Assembly: GCF_016900375.1 (NCBI RefSeq)
Contig: NZ_JACJKB010000003.1
Location: forward strand, 1-64,000
Reading direction: 5' to 3'
DNA: 64,000 bases
Source: Collinsella tanakaei
GTDB taxonomy: Bacteria > Actinomycetota > Coriobacteriia > Coriobacteriales > Coriobacteriaceae
Numbering within the stretch: position 1 is the stretch's first letter; each line of letters starts with the position of its first letter. Made by a program: the position numbers and the translations under genes. Below the pieces are notes generated by a model. That model was not told the DNA's origin. It made no database searches and saw nothing but the letters and a program-made list of their open reading frames with translations. Below are positions 1 to 8,194 of the stretch, piece by piece.

Positions 1-36
1 CCCTCAGGCGGCAGCCAGCCCGGGTGAAGATAGGTA

Positions 37-80
37 GGCCCGACCGGTCGCGGTAGCTCCGCGGGCGGTCGGGCCGGTTT
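37..80 (+). terminator. Rho-independent terminator of a gene left of the window
   Basis: A perfect 10-bp stem pairs 37-46 with 66-75 and is followed by GGTTTT. This is a plus-strand intrinsic terminator. Frame 1 is open from base 1 to a TGA at 25-27, so the last codons of an upstream plus-strand gene may lie just before it, but too little is visible to identify that gene. Confidence 0.7.
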
Positions 81-177
81 TGCCTCTTGACAATGTTCAG
101 CTCATATTAAAAAAGGCGCTTGTCTGGACCCGGAGCTTAAAACCCATCCAATGTCCCCACTTTTTGCGACAGGATGG

Positions 178-219
178 CGACAAGATTGGAGCTGGCACCG
201 TCCTGCCGCCATCTTGTCG
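178..219. repeat. REP-like palindrome, copy A
   Basis: The arms CGACAAGAT (178-186) and ATCTTGTCG (211-219) enclose a diverged core containing CTGGCACC. It lies directly beside the stop codon of the PH-domain gene at 221. It belongs to the same family as the copies at 9027, 13439, 14003 and 52118. The preceding 81-177 is AT-richer sequence without a recognisable gene. Confidence 0.7.
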
Positions 220-220
220 G

Positions 221-1909
221 CTACCTGCGCGGGCGGTACCAGGCCAGAAGCTCATCCGCCGCATCGGCCGGCAGGTCGCGAAGAGAGAGGCCGCCGGCAT
301 CGCTCGCCGCAGTACGGACGGAAAACGTAGCCACACCGGCACGGCGCTGGAAGGGGTTGGCGCGCACCTCCGCGCGCTGCAGGCGGGAGCGCACCGCGAT
401 CACGGTGAGCCGCGTAAGGCCACCGGTAACGAGCACCAGCTCGCGGACGGTATGCCCGTAACGCGCCGCGCCCCAGGCTCGAAGAGCATCCGCCACGAGC
501 CCCACGAGCAGCACCGCGCTCAGCAACATCCCCGCCACAAGCATCGGCTCCAGCAACCAGCCGACATTCGCAAGCAGGTCGGAGAGACCGAACAGCCAAT
601 GCACGCCGAAAAAGATCGCCGTCGCGAACGGCCACCAGATCACCGCGCGTACCACGGCGCGTCTGCGCGCAACGCACCCCAGACGCCCCAGCTCGGCACT
701 GGCAAGAACGCCCGCGTAATCCGGAAGCACCTGGGCAAGAAACGCATCGATCTCGCTCACGCGAATAAACGGATGCATAAGCACACTGCCCGAGGGCTCC
801 CCGTCGGTCTCCCCCGGAGCGGAAACCACCTGCGCCGAAACCTCGGCATACCCGATGAGCTGGCGGATGATACCCTGGCGCACCACCACGTACTGCACGC
901 GGCCCATCGCAAGCGCATGCGACGACCGAGAGAGCAAGCCATGTTCGACTACGACGCGGTCCGCATAGCGCTCGACGCGATACCCCGCGTAGCGCACGAG
1001 ATTGGCTGCAAACGAAACGACCGCACCCAAGAGAAACGCGGTGGCAAGAAACGCCAGGACCACGGGCACGATCATCGGGGCGATGCCGGCCACGAGCTCC
1101 GAGCCCTTCCCAACGACATCGAGAAGTTCCCACTCGATCAGCTGATTGACCCCGTTGACGAGGAGGACCACGAGCGCGATTGCCTGGCCACCGGCGCTCA
1201 TCTGCGACGCCGCGGCAAGCACGAGCTCGCGGCCTGCAAGCGAGAAGGTGGCAAGCGGTTGCTCTTCGAGCCGTCTGTCGGCCGCAGCCGAACCCTCTTC
1301 ACCCACCATAGCCCGTCCGTCGGCAGCGCGCCTGCGGCGAAAGAGTTCCTCGCGAAGATCTCCAGCCTCTCCTGCACGAAGGCCGGAAATCTTGGATGTC
1401 TCTCCCTCCGAAGCAGCAGCGCCCGTGTCGAGGTCAAGGGATATGAGGCCGAAGACGCGGTCGAGCAGCGAGGAGCTCATCGTAACCGTGTGGATGTGCT
1501 CGTAGGGAATCGTGAGGCTGCGTCGGTTGAACAGACCCCGGCACAGGCGAACTCCCTCCGCCGTGAGCTCCCAAGTCCTGAAACGCCAGACGGCAAGGCT
1601 CAAAAGCAGGCAGACCGCGAAGATGGCCGCAGCAGCCAGGATCAGCTTGGGAAGCGTTCCCAGATCCCCGGCAAAGAAGTCAGGCGCCAGGAAAAACGCG
1701 GCAAACACCACCAAGCCGGACGACATCTTGAATGCCTCGACGACCACCGAGAGCGGGTTGGCGCGGTGCGCACCAAGAAGCGCCGCCGGGGTGGCATCCG
1801 CGTCCTCGAAAAGCGAGTGCTCCGGGACGGCCAGCCGCTCGAGATCTTTCTCCAGGCCATTGACGTCAACGCCCGGCGTGCCAAGCGCATCTTTCTCGCC
1901 CGCGCTCAC
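221..1909 (-). CDS. Membrane PH-domain protein (YdbT/DUF304 type)
   Basis: The protein has 562 residues. Six hydrophobic segments lie in three pairs, at about 62-82/86-108, 232-255/275-300 and 425-445/455-475. Each pair is followed by a bacterial PH (bPH2) module at about 110-185, 300-400 and 480-555; the middle one carries the typical run GYRVERYADRVVVEHGL. This matches the B. subtilis YdbT architecture, a membrane protein of unknown biochemical role. Residues about 165-225, between the first PH module and the next membrane pair, are polar, charged linker. The start is GTG at 1909, overlapping the TGA of the upstream PH gene as GTGA, so the two are translationally coupled and presumably form a complex. 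Confidence 0.85.
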   Translation of the reverse strand: MSAGEKDALGTPGVDVNGLEKDLERLAVPEHSLFEDADATPAALLGAHRANPLSVVVEAFKMSSGLVVFAAFFLAPDFFAGDLGTLPKLILAAAAIFAVCLLLSLAVWRFRTWELTAEGVRLCRGLFNRRSLTIPYEHIHTVTMSSSLLDRVFGLISLDLDTGAAASEGETSKISGLRAGEAGDLREELFRRRRAADGRAMVGEEGSAAADRRLEEQPLATFSLAGRELVLAAASQMSAGGQAIALVVLLVNGVNQLIEWELLDVVGKGSELVAGIAPMIVPVVLAFLATAFLLGAVVSFAANLVRYAGYRVERYADRVVVEHGLLSRSSHALAMGRVQYVVVRQGIIRQLIGYAEVSAQVVSAPGETDGEPSGSVLMHPFIRVSEIDAFLAQVLPDYAGVLASAELGRLGCVARRRAVVRAVIWWPFATAIFFGVHWLFGLSDLLANVGWLLEPMLVAGMLLSAVLLVGLVADALRAWGAARYGHTVRELVLVTGGLTRLTVIAVRSRLQRAEVRANPFQRRAGVATFSVRTAASDAGGLSLRDLPADAADELLAWYRPRR

Positions 1910-2385
1910 ACGTCCTCCTTAGCGAGGCGCGCGAGCTCGGCCACGCGGTCGCGCAGCTCGTTGGCATCGTCCTCGGCAAGGCCGGGAATCTCGAAGCTCT
2001 CGCCCGCCGTGGAGACGGTGACCGTCGCCAGGCCGTGCGCCCGAAGGATAGGCCCTTGCTTGGTCTGCACATGCTGGACGCGCACAAGGGGCACGAGCAC
2101 GCGCTTCTTGGTGAAAACGCCGTGGTAGAGGTCGACGTCGGTGGGCGTGACATCGTAGCGCCATGTTGCGTACTCAACACGCGGGGAGATGAGAAGGTCG
2201 CCCACGCAGATGGCCTCGATCACACCGGCCACCAGGTAGACCCAGAAGACGTCACCGCCCAGATGGCGAACAACAAACCAAGCAACAACTGCCAACACGG
2301 CAACCACCGCTATGCCGATGACGTCCGAGATGCACCACACGCGCAGCATGCGCGGATCGAGACGGTGCGAGGGCAAATTACTCAC
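1906..2385 (-). CDS. Small membrane PH-domain protein (YdbS type)
   Basis: The protein has 159 residues: a short N-terminus, two adjacent hydrophobic segments (about 18-58) and one bPH2 domain with the family signature motif around RVQHVQTKQGPILRAHGL. The frame is open further upstream to an ATG at 2436, but AAGGAG sits five bases before a GTG at 2385, and I take that as the start. The stop overlaps the start of the downstream YdbT-like gene. YdbS/YdbT pairs are common in Gram-positive bacteria; their molecular role is not established. It is divergent from the ECF sigma gene across a 224-bp gap in which no promoter is clear. Confidence 0.85.
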   Translation of the reverse strand: MSNLPSHRLDPRMLRVWCISDVIGIAVVAVLAVVAWFVVRHLGGDVFWVYLVAGVIEAICVGDLLISPRVEYATWRYDVTPTDVDLYHGVFTKKRVLVPLVRVQHVQTKQGPILRAHGLATVTVSTAGESFEIPGLAEDDANELRDRVAELARLAKEDV

Positions 2386-2609
2386 GGGGCTCCTTCGGTC
2401 GCGAGAACAGAACCATTCTCGCATGCGCCGCCGCACACGGCAACGCCGACGAAACGCGGTAAAGCGAGTTGCCCGCTCGCCTCCATTGATGACAAGAACA
2501 TTTCTCTCACAAGCCCCATCACATTCCCTCCTCTCCCGTGTGTAATAGGCGAAGGGGAAAGACAGCTGCGACCCCGAGACGCCTGACGAATCACGAGAGG
2601 AGGCTGCCG

Positions 2610-3137
2610 ATGACGGGACCGAACCGCACGCCCGACCGCGACCCCGAGCGGCTCGTGCGCGATTACGCCGACCTCGTCCTGCGCGTGTGCTACACCTACC
2701 TGCGCTCGACGGCCGACGCCGAGGACGTCTGCCAGGACACGCTCGTGAAGCTCATCTGCCGCGACGAGCCGTTCCGCGACCCCGGCCACGAGCGCGCCTG
2801 GATCATACGCGTGGCGGCCAACGCCTGCAAGAACCTGCTGCGCGACCGCGGCGCTCACCCGGCGGTGGAACTCGACGCCGTGCCGGAACCGGCGGCGTCA
2901 CAAGCGCCCGGCGAAGACGCGCTCCGGAGACGCGACGAGCGTGTGCTCGGCGCCGTCATGGCGCTCCCGCTGCCGCAGCGCGAGGCGGTCTACCTGCACT
3001 ACTACGAGGGCTACCCCACGCGCGAGGTCGCGCGGATCGTCGGCGCCACCGACGACGCCGTGCGCCAGCGCCTGAGCCGCGCCCGGGCAAGGCTGAGAGA
3101 CGACCTGGAGGGAGACTACGATGACTTCTCCGCTTGA
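2610..3137 (+). CDS. ECF-type RNA polymerase sigma factor
   Basis: The protein has 175 residues, the usual size for group 4 (ECF) sigma-70 factors. Region 2 (about 18-80) contains ADAEDVCQDTLVKLI, the core-binding/-10 recognition helix. Region 4 (about 118-165) contains the helix-turn-helix REVARIVGATDDAVRQRLSR, which would read the -35 element. The ATG at 2610 follows GAGAGGAGG with good spacing; an earlier in-frame ATG lacks a ribosome site. Its last 17 bases overlap the next gene, a single-pass membrane protein that is probably its anti-sigma factor or membrane partner. It should direct transcription in response to an envelope or extracellular signal. Confidence 0.9.
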   Translation: MTGPNRTPDRDPERLVRDYADLVLRVCYTYLRSTADAEDVCQDTLVKLICRDEPFRDPGHERAWIIRVAANACKNLLRDRGAHPAVELDAVPEPAASQAPGEDALRRRDERVLGAVMALPLPQREAVYLHYYEGYPTREVARIVGATDDAVRQRLSRARARLRDDLEGDYDDFSA

Positions 3138-4242
3138 TTCCTACACCCGCTCTATGAACGACCTGCACTTCTCCGATGAGGCCAAGGCTCGCATGACCGC
3201 ACGTCTGCGCGACGTCGCAGCAAAGAAGGACGCGCGGCCCGAGGCCGCGGCCGACATCCTGACCATGCCCGCACGGCGCCCCGCCCGTCGACCGCGCCGC
3301 TGGGCGCGCGTCGCCGCCGGGCTCGCGCTGGCACTCGCGCTGGGCGGGGGCGGCACCGTCGCCGTGGCGGCGGGCGTGCTGCCCAACCCGGCCGACGTGC
3401 TCTCCGACGTCTTCGGCGGCGCGCCGGCCCAGACCGAGCTCCTGAACGAGGTCGGCCGCCCGATCGGCGCGAGCGCGAGCTCGAACGGTGTCACCGTGAC
3501 GGCCGAGGCCGTGGTGGGCGATCGGTCGAACTTCACCGTCGTGTACGACGTCGAGTTCGACGACCCCTCCGCGCTCGAGGGGGTCGAGCCCAACGAGAAC
3601 GGCGTGCTGCCGCTCGTGGCCGACGCCGCCTGCCACGTCGACGGCACCGTGGCCGGGGGTGGCACGGCGTGGTTCTACGACGCCGACCCGAATGACAACA
3701 CGATCCAGTACGCCGAGTCCATGGGCTTCACCACCTGGAACGACGCGGGCATCATCGGGCGCACCATGCGCTTCTCGATGGACGGCATCCGCACCTTGGA
3801 GGGAGAGGACTCGCGCGCCATAGCCATGGGCGACTGGGACCTCAAGTTCGAGATGAACTACGTGGACACGACCGTCGACCTTCCTGCCGGCCAGGAGACC
3901 ACCTGGCAGGGCACGGGCGTCACGATTGACGCCGTGGCGGTGTCCTCCGTCGGCGTCACGGTCGACTACACGATCGACCGCCAGATCGGCGACCTCGGCC
4001 CCTCGGGCAGGCTGAGCGACGAGGCGCGGGCCAAGCAGGACGCGGTACTGGGCCTCCCCGTCACCGTGACCTTCGCGGACGGCACCACGTTCGACGCGAC
4101 CAACGCCAACACCACCGCCGTGAAGCGGGACGACGGCACGAGCGCCGTCACCAAGACGGTGACCTACGACCGCATCGTGGCCGCGGGCGACATCGTCAGC
4201 GTGACCGTGGGCGACGTGGAGATCCCCGTGAGCGCCGCATAG
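3121..4242 (+). CDS. Single-pass membrane protein, DUF4179-like, probable anti-sigma factor
   Basis: The protein has 373 residues. A cytoplasmic N-terminus of about 57 residues is followed by an Arg-rich patch (RRPARRPRRW), one transmembrane helix (about 60-85, Ala/Leu/Gly-rich), and an extracytoplasmic beta-rich domain of about 285 residues. This is the layout of DUF4179-type anti-sigma proteins encoded directly after ECF sigma genes. It starts inside the sigma gene (17-bp overlap), behind GGAGGGAG, so stoichiometric expression by coupling is likely. The assignment to anti-sigma function rests on context and topology; no canonical zinc (HxxxCxxC) anti-sigma motif is visible in the N-terminus. 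Confidence 0.7.
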   Translation: MTSPLDSYTRSMNDLHFSDEAKARMTARLRDVAAKKDARPEAAADILTMPARRPARRPRRWARVAAGLALALALGGGGTVAVAAGVLPNPADVLSDVFGGAPAQTELLNEVGRPIGASASSNGVTVTAEAVVGDRSNFTVVYDVEFDDPSALEGVEPNENGVLPLVADAACHVDGTVAGGGTAWFYDADPNDNTIQYAESMGFTTWNDAGIIGRTMRFSMDGIRTLEGEDSRAIAMGDWDLKFEMNYVDTTVDLPAGQETTWQGTGVTIDAVAVSSVGVTVDYTIDRQIGDLGPSGRLSDEARAKQDAVLGLPVTVTFADGTTFDATNANTTAVKRDDGTSAVTKTVTYDRIVAAGDIVSVTVGDVEIPVSAA

Positions 4243-4262
4243 AATCGAGACAGCCTACGAGA

Positions 4263-4294
4263 AGGGGCGAGCCGCTGCGGCTCGCCCCTCTCTT
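4263..4294 (+). terminator. Terminator after the sigma/anti-sigma pair
   Basis: A 12-bp perfect stem (4263-4274 with 4278-4289) with a 3-base loop is followed by CTCTT. The U-tract is weak but the hairpin is strong and lies 20 bases after the stop codon. Confidence 0.6.
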
Positions 4295-4346
4295 GCGGTC
4301 ATTCTCATTCCGCTCTCCGCAGCCCCATCCGGGGCCGCTCCTATTC

Positions 4347-5462
4347 CTACTCCCCGTGCGCCACGCACTCGACGCGCATGGCCCCGTAGGCGGCGGCAAC
4401 GCGGGCGTAGCGCGCGGGGTCGTAGCCGATGCGGTCGATCTCGGCGACGTCGTGCGCGTCCTTCTCGCGTCCGCTCGCGACCTTGGCGGCGCGGACGGAC
4501 TCGAGCGTGGCGCAGCCGATGACGGCGCCGCCCGGCAGTGTGCGCCCCTCAAAGAGGTCGCGCTCCTCGACGCCAGGGACGACCGCCTCGAGCAGGGCGT
4601 CGAAGCCGTCGGTCGCCGCGAGCGCGGCGTTGCGCTGGCGGAGGTCATTTCCCTCGAAGCGGAACGGGCAGAAGCTCACGAGCACGCCGTCGACGAGCGC
4701 GTGGACCCCGAAGTCGTCGCGACCCCCGTTGCATCCCAGGTTGAGCGAGTCGAGCGCGGGGTCGTACAGGCCCTCGGCGGCGAGCCATGCGCGCACGGCC
4801 GGCATGTCGCCCAGGCGCACCGAGACGTCAACGTCGCCGTGGGGCCTCCCGGAGTCGCGCCCGGAGGCGACCCAGGGGACGAGGCCTCCCTGGAGCCAGG
4901 CCCTCACGGCGAGGCCGGGAGCGGTCAGCACCCGCAGGGCCACCGCACGCGCCTCCTCGAAGGGGGCACCCCCTCGGGTGCTCTCGTCACGCCTGCCGAG
5001 CGGGAGCGTCATCACGGCCTCCCTGTCGTCGCCGGAGACCTCCCGGAAGCCGAGCCGCTCGTAGAGGCACGCTGCGGGGTTGGAGCACTGCACCGAGAGC
5101 GACAGCGCGGGGTAGCCGAGCTCGGAGCACCGCTCGATGAGGGCGGAGAGCAAAGCAGTCCCCAACCCGCGGCCGCGATGGCCCGGCAGGACGGAGACGG
5201 CGAGCTCCGACGCGCCGTCCCCCGCGAAGCCGTAGCCGCGCATGAGGCGCGCCCAGGCGGCCCCCACGACCTCGCCGCCCTCCTCGGCGCAGACGGCGAC
5301 GTCGCCGGCGCGGCCGAAGCCCTCGACGTAGGCGCGCAGCAACGGGTCCGTAAGCACGGCGCGTGGTGGGCGCGGCTCGCCCGGCTCGGTGTGGATTGCC
5401 TGGTATAGAAACTCGTCCAGCAGCCCGTACTCACCGGGCAGCATCTCCCTGATTTTCGACAT
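4347..5462 (-). CDS. GNAT acetyltransferase fused to a nucleotidyltransferase-like domain
   Basis: The protein has 371 residues and two domains. Residues about 1-155 are a GNAT N-acetyltransferase: the acetyl-CoA loop reads LPGHRGRGLGTALL and the C-terminal part has CSNPAACLYERLGF. Residues about 165-371 resemble the nucleotidyltransferase fold of aminoglycoside/lincosamide adenylyltransferases, with GRPHGDVDVSVR (acidic DVD metal ligands preceded by R-x-H) and a later KDAHDV. Start: ATG at 5462 with GGAGGG upstream. Bifunctional proteins of this kind may modify a small molecule or antibiotic, but the substrate cannot be inferred. It stands alone on its strand; an 18-bp micro-ORF precedes it. 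Confidence 0.75.
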   Translation of the reverse strand: MSKIREMLPGEYGLLDEFLYQAIHTEPGEPRPPRAVLTDPLLRAYVEGFGRAGDVAVCAEEGGEVVGAAWARLMRGYGFAGDGASELAVSVLPGHRGRGLGTALLSALIERCSELGYPALSLSVQCSNPAACLYERLGFREVSGDDREAVMTLPLGRRDESTRGGAPFEEARAVALRVLTAPGLAVRAWLQGGLVPWVASGRDSGRPHGDVDVSVRLGDMPAVRAWLAAEGLYDPALDSLNLGCNGGRDDFGVHALVDGVLVSFCPFRFEGNDLRQRNAALAATDGFDALLEAVVPGVEERDLFEGRTLPGGAVIGCATLESVRAAKVASGREKDAHDVAEIDRIGYDPARYARVAAAYGAMRVECVAHGE

Positions 5463-5505
5463 AACTGTCCCTCCATCCGATAGCGAAAGCGTAAGGCGTC
5501 ATCGG

Positions 5506-5523
5506 CTAGAGGTTTGTCGTCAT
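5506..5523 (-). other. Possible five-codon leader ORF
   Basis: GAGGAGG lies at ideal distance before ATG at 5523, which opens a five-codon frame (M-T-T-N-L) ending in TAG at 5506, 43 bases before the GNAT-nucleotidyltransferase start. It may be a regulatory micro-ORF or the relic of a lost gene. The rest of 5463-5755 holds nothing I recognise. Confidence 0.3.
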
Positions 5524-5755
5524 GCGTGCCTCCTCGGGAGGGAACATCTGGGGTAATTCTACCCGCAGGGGGCATATGGATGCACGGAGACGCGGAGGCG
5601 CCGCGCGGAAGGCTCCCGCCATCTGAGGGCGCAACGACTCCATTACACCTTGAAATGGCTCCGACCGTCTTTTGCGCCGCTGCATGCAGCAGCGAAACGA
5701 ATGCACATGAAACTACACCTGACGTTATTTCACGAAATGCGTCGCATCCGCTTCT

Positions 5756-6130
5756 CTACTGCTCCAGCCGTTCATCTCGATAACTCTTGAGCGCCTCCGC
5801 AAGAACGGGAATGTCGTCGCTGATGATCAGCCAAGCAGCATCACGGTCGATCTCCCAATAACCATGGGCCACGATGTTGCGAAATCCCCGTATGTTATGC
5901 CAAGGTATCTCCGGCATGCTTTCGGTGACTTCGTCTGAAAAATGACGGGCGTCTTCGACGATGCGATACAAAGGATTCATGGTAGCGTCGAACGCAATCT
6001 CCCCTTCAAACGACCGATCATCTGCGAACGACTGCGCCGTGAGGTTGAAATGGGCGACGCGCTCTTGCAGCGTTTCGATATCCTCAAGCATGCGTGTGAT
6101 GATTCTCGAATCGCGCTCAACCTGCTTCAT
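5756..6130 (-). CDS. hepT: HEPN toxin, HepT family (DUF86)
   Basis: The protein has 124 residues, all-alpha, with the HEPN RNase signature R-x4-H-x-Y in RNIVAHGYWEID at about 86-97. HepT proteins are RNases/toxins of type VII-like HEPN/MNT modules; the partner MntA neutralises them by AMPylating the tyrosine of this motif (established for the Shewanella pair). The start ATG lies 14 bases inside the end of the mntA gene, so the two are translationally coupled. The motif is complete, suggesting an active toxin. The local sequence is noticeably less GC-rich than neighbouring genes, consistent with acquisition. Confidence 0.88.
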   Translation of the reverse strand: MKQVERDSRIITRMLEDIETLQERVAHFNLTAQSFADDRSFEGEIAFDATMNPLYRIVEDARHFSDEVTESMPEIPWHNIRGFRNIVAHGYWEIDRDAAWLIISDDIPVLAEALKSYRDERLEQ

Positions 6131-6416
6131 ACAAGAGCACCTCCTCGTCCTTGATAGAGTCGTAGAAGCTCGACCGCATCTGATGCGGCTTTGCGCTCAC
6201 GATGTCGACATCACATCCGAGCTGCCGCTGCAAGGCCAACTGGATATCGTACAGCGCCCCATAGGTCATCCCGCTCCCGCAGAGGAGGCGCACGTCGACA
6301 TCGCTATCAGGAGTCTGATCCCCGCGCGCATAGGAACCGAAAACATACGCTTCTTTAACGTCATAGTCTTTCAGGATGTTCGAAAAAGCCGCCTGAATGG
6401 CATCGCGAGTCGTCAT
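6117..6416 (-). CDS. mntA: MNT antitoxin, minimal nucleotidyltransferase MntA
   Basis: The protein has 99 residues with the minimal nucleotidyltransferase signature GSYARG followed nine residues later by DVD (FGSYARGDQTPDSDVDV), i.e. GS-x10-D-x-D, so the catalytic carboxylates are present. It would AMPylate and silence the HEPN toxin encoded immediately downstream. A longer frame begins at 6464, but GGGGGAGG precedes the ATG at 6416, which I prefer. The antitoxin-first order and 14-bp overlap are typical of these modules. Confidence 0.87.
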   Translation of the reverse strand: MTTRDAIQAAFSNILKDYDVKEAYVFGSYARGDQTPDSDVDVRLLCGSGMTYGALYDIQLALQRQLGCDVDIVSAKPHQMRSSFYDSIKDEEVLLYEAG

Positions 6417-6548
6417 TAGCCTCCCCCTTCCTAGCAGCATTGTACCCGCGTACGCCCAACTCACTACCCAGTAAACGGCTATATAGAAACGTCGTCTAGA
6501 CGGGCAGACAGCAGCGCGGTATCGACGCTCATGGGGACGCCCCCAACG

Positions 6549-7391
6549 TCATCCTTGTCGGAACTCCCGCCCGCGGCGGCTCCGCCCGATCGCCCAGAAC
6601 GCGAGGAGCACGACCGCTCCGCCCGCAACGACGAACCAGTCGCGGGGAGCGTCGAGTCCGCCTGTCGCCGCGCCGAGGGCGACGGAGCCCGCGGCCCAGA
6701 GCGCCGGTAGGACGGCAGCCGTCCACGCCCGCCTCGCAAGCCGCCCCAGGGCGAACGACGCCGCAAGTGCCACAGTGACGGCGAGGATTACCGCCAGTCC
6801 GCGGAACAACGCGGGGTCGAGGAGGATATCGCCCACCACGAGCACGCCGACGCCGACCGCGAGGCCCGCGAAGACCTGCAGGACGAGCCGCATCCCCAGG
6901 GAGGCGCCGCTCGCGCGGGCGACCTCAGCGGGCTCGCCCGTCGCCGCGCCCAGGAGCTCGGCGGCACTTTTGACGTCCTCGGGGTCTCGTCGGTGGCGCG
7001 CCGCGGTCATGACGAGCGAGAACGCCACCGCGAGCACCGCGAGCAGCAGGCGCAGCACCGGCTCCAGGTACTCGCGCCCCGCGACCGCCGTCACGGCGAG
7101 CGCCGTCAGCACGACCACCTCTACCGTCGCAAGCACCACCGCGAACGTCCTCGTCCTCCGCTCGTTCTTCTCGATCATCTCGCGCATCTCGTCCACATCC
7201 CCTCTCACCATCTCGTCGATCGTGGTGCCGAAGAGGTTCGCGAGAAGCAGCATGCTCTGGACGTCGGGAAGGGTCTTGCCCGTCTCCCAGTGGCTGACCG
7301 TGACGCGGCTCACGTAGAGCTTTTGCGCGAGCTCCTCTTGGGAGATGCCGAGCCGCGTGCGACGCTCCCTGATCTGGTTGCCGACGTCCAT
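6549..7391 (-). CDS. XRE-family regulator with membrane domain
   Basis: The protein has 280 residues. Residues about 3-58 are an XRE/Cro helix-turn-helix (ISQEELAQKLYVSRVTVSHW). About 75-90 is a charged linker (EMREMIEKNERRTR). The rest holds about six hydrophobic segments in pairs, ending in RRGREFRQG. Such membrane-anchored HTH proteins are frequent in Firmicutes and Coriobacteria; the signal they sense is unknown. ATG at 7391 is used because the helix-turn-helix begins right after it; AAGGA lies about 12 bases upstream. It is transcribed away from the padR gene. Confidence 0.78.
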   Translation of the reverse strand: MDVGNQIRERRTRLGISQEELAQKLYVSRVTVSHWETGKTLPDVQSMLLLANLFGTTIDEMVRGDVDEMREMIEKNERRTRTFAVVLATVEVVVLTALAVTAVAGREYLEPVLRLLLAVLAVAFSLVMTAARHRRDPEDVKSAAELLGAATGEPAEVARASGASLGMRLVLQVFAGLAVGVGVLVVGDILLDPALFRGLAVILAVTVALAASFALGRLARRAWTAAVLPALWAAGSVALGAATGGLDAPRDWFVVAGGAVVLLAFWAIGRSRRGREFRQG

Positions 7392-7582
7392 ACACCCATC
7401 CGATCCTTCGCAACCCATTCGACGCCTCAAACGTAGACGAGTGGCGCCCAAATTGCAGTATAAAGTGCTTTACAGGCACTCTGACCTGCTATTACTCAAA
7501 TTGGCAAGAAGCCATTTCCGTCGTGGCCGGCGAGGCAGATTGCAGCTCCTACCCCCCTCTCCGAATTGCTCCACAAAACCTG

Positions 7583-7633
7583 TTGACGTCTTATACCTTG
7601 TGCCGTATAGTATGTGTCGTACAGTATAAGACG
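7583..7633 (+). promoter_or_regulatory. padR promoter with overlapping PadR-type operator
   Basis: TTGACG (7583-7588) and TATAGT (7606-7611) are separated by exactly 17 bases. A perfect 10-bp inverted repeat CGTCTTATAC (7587-7596) / GTATAAGACG (7624-7633) brackets the -10 region, and the middle holds further GTATA/GTAC half-sites. PadR proteins bind such dyads, so this promoter is probably autoregulated by the next gene. Confidence 0.75.
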
Positions 7634-7648
7634 AAAGGAGGTGTGCGG

Positions 7649-7960
7649 ATGGAAGCCCAGATGAAGCGCGGCTTTCTGGAGGCATGCGTGCTCGCTGCCG
7701 TCTCCGGTGAGGAGTCCTACGGCTACCAGATCGTGAAAGACGTGCCCGCATCCATGGGGCTCACGGAGTCGACGCTCTACCCGCTGCTGAAAAGGCTCGA
7801 GAAGGCCGGGTGCATCACGGCGCGAACCGCCGAGCACAACGGGCGGCTGCGCAAGTACTACCGCATCACCGATACCGGCCGAGCGCGCATCGGCGAGTTC
7901 CTCGCCGAATGGCCGTCCGTACAGGAGATCTACGCGTACGTGGAGGGAGCGCAATCATGA
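7649..7960 (+). CDS. PadR-family transcriptional regulator
   Basis: The protein has 103 residues and a PadR winged helix: the N-terminal helix MKRGFLEACVLAAV, YGYQIVKDV, the recognition helix LTESTLYPLLKRLEKAG and the wing GRLRKYYRIT. It is the short PadR-s1/s2-like form lacking a long C-terminal dimer domain. AAAGGAGG lies nine bases before ATG 7649. Its stop overlaps the start of the next, truncated gene (ATGA). PadR regulators of this kind usually control a DUF1700/DUF4097 membrane operon. Here that partner is broken, leaving the regulator with an operator over its own promoter. Confidence 0.9.
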   Translation: MEAQMKRGFLEACVLAAVSGEESYGYQIVKDVPASMGLTESTLYPLLKRLEKAGCITARTAEHNGRLRKYYRITDTGRARIGEFLAEWPSVQEIYAYVEGAQS

Positions 7961-8106
7961 CGAAAGATGAGTTCCTGAGCCGGCTCAGCGACCTGCTCGC
8001 CTGCCTGCCCACCGATCAGATTGAAGAGACCAAGCAGTTCTATGTTCATTTATATTTCTTATCAAAAATACCTATTTCTTTTAGTGATGATGACAAGACC
8101 GGGTGA
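7957..8106 (+). pseudogene. Truncated DUF1700 (HAAS) gene
   Basis: The first 28 or so codons (MTKDEFLSRLSDLLACLP, then a helix ending in EETKQFY) match the start of DUF1700/HAAS membrane proteins, the usual second gene of padR operons. The family helix EYYEEY-like then breaks off into about 70 bases of strikingly AT-rich sequence (from about 8042) encoding a nonsense tail, with a stop at 8106, where about 180 residues would be expected. I read this as a deletion or insertion junction that destroyed the gene. GC-rich sequence resumes at about 8097. Confidence 0.75.
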
Positions 8107-8194
8107 CTAAGGCACCCGCAGCATGCCGCGGCGTAACGGCTTCGTCCGGCAAAGCACGCATGCAGCTGCCCTGTGCCTGGATATCGTACAGAGC

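Noticed and set aside
80-2128. 682-codon plus-strand open frame over the PH-domain genes
   Set aside because: It is antisense to two coherent PH-domain genes, with no recognised domain and biased His/Arg/Gln composition typical of a GC-rich shadow frame.
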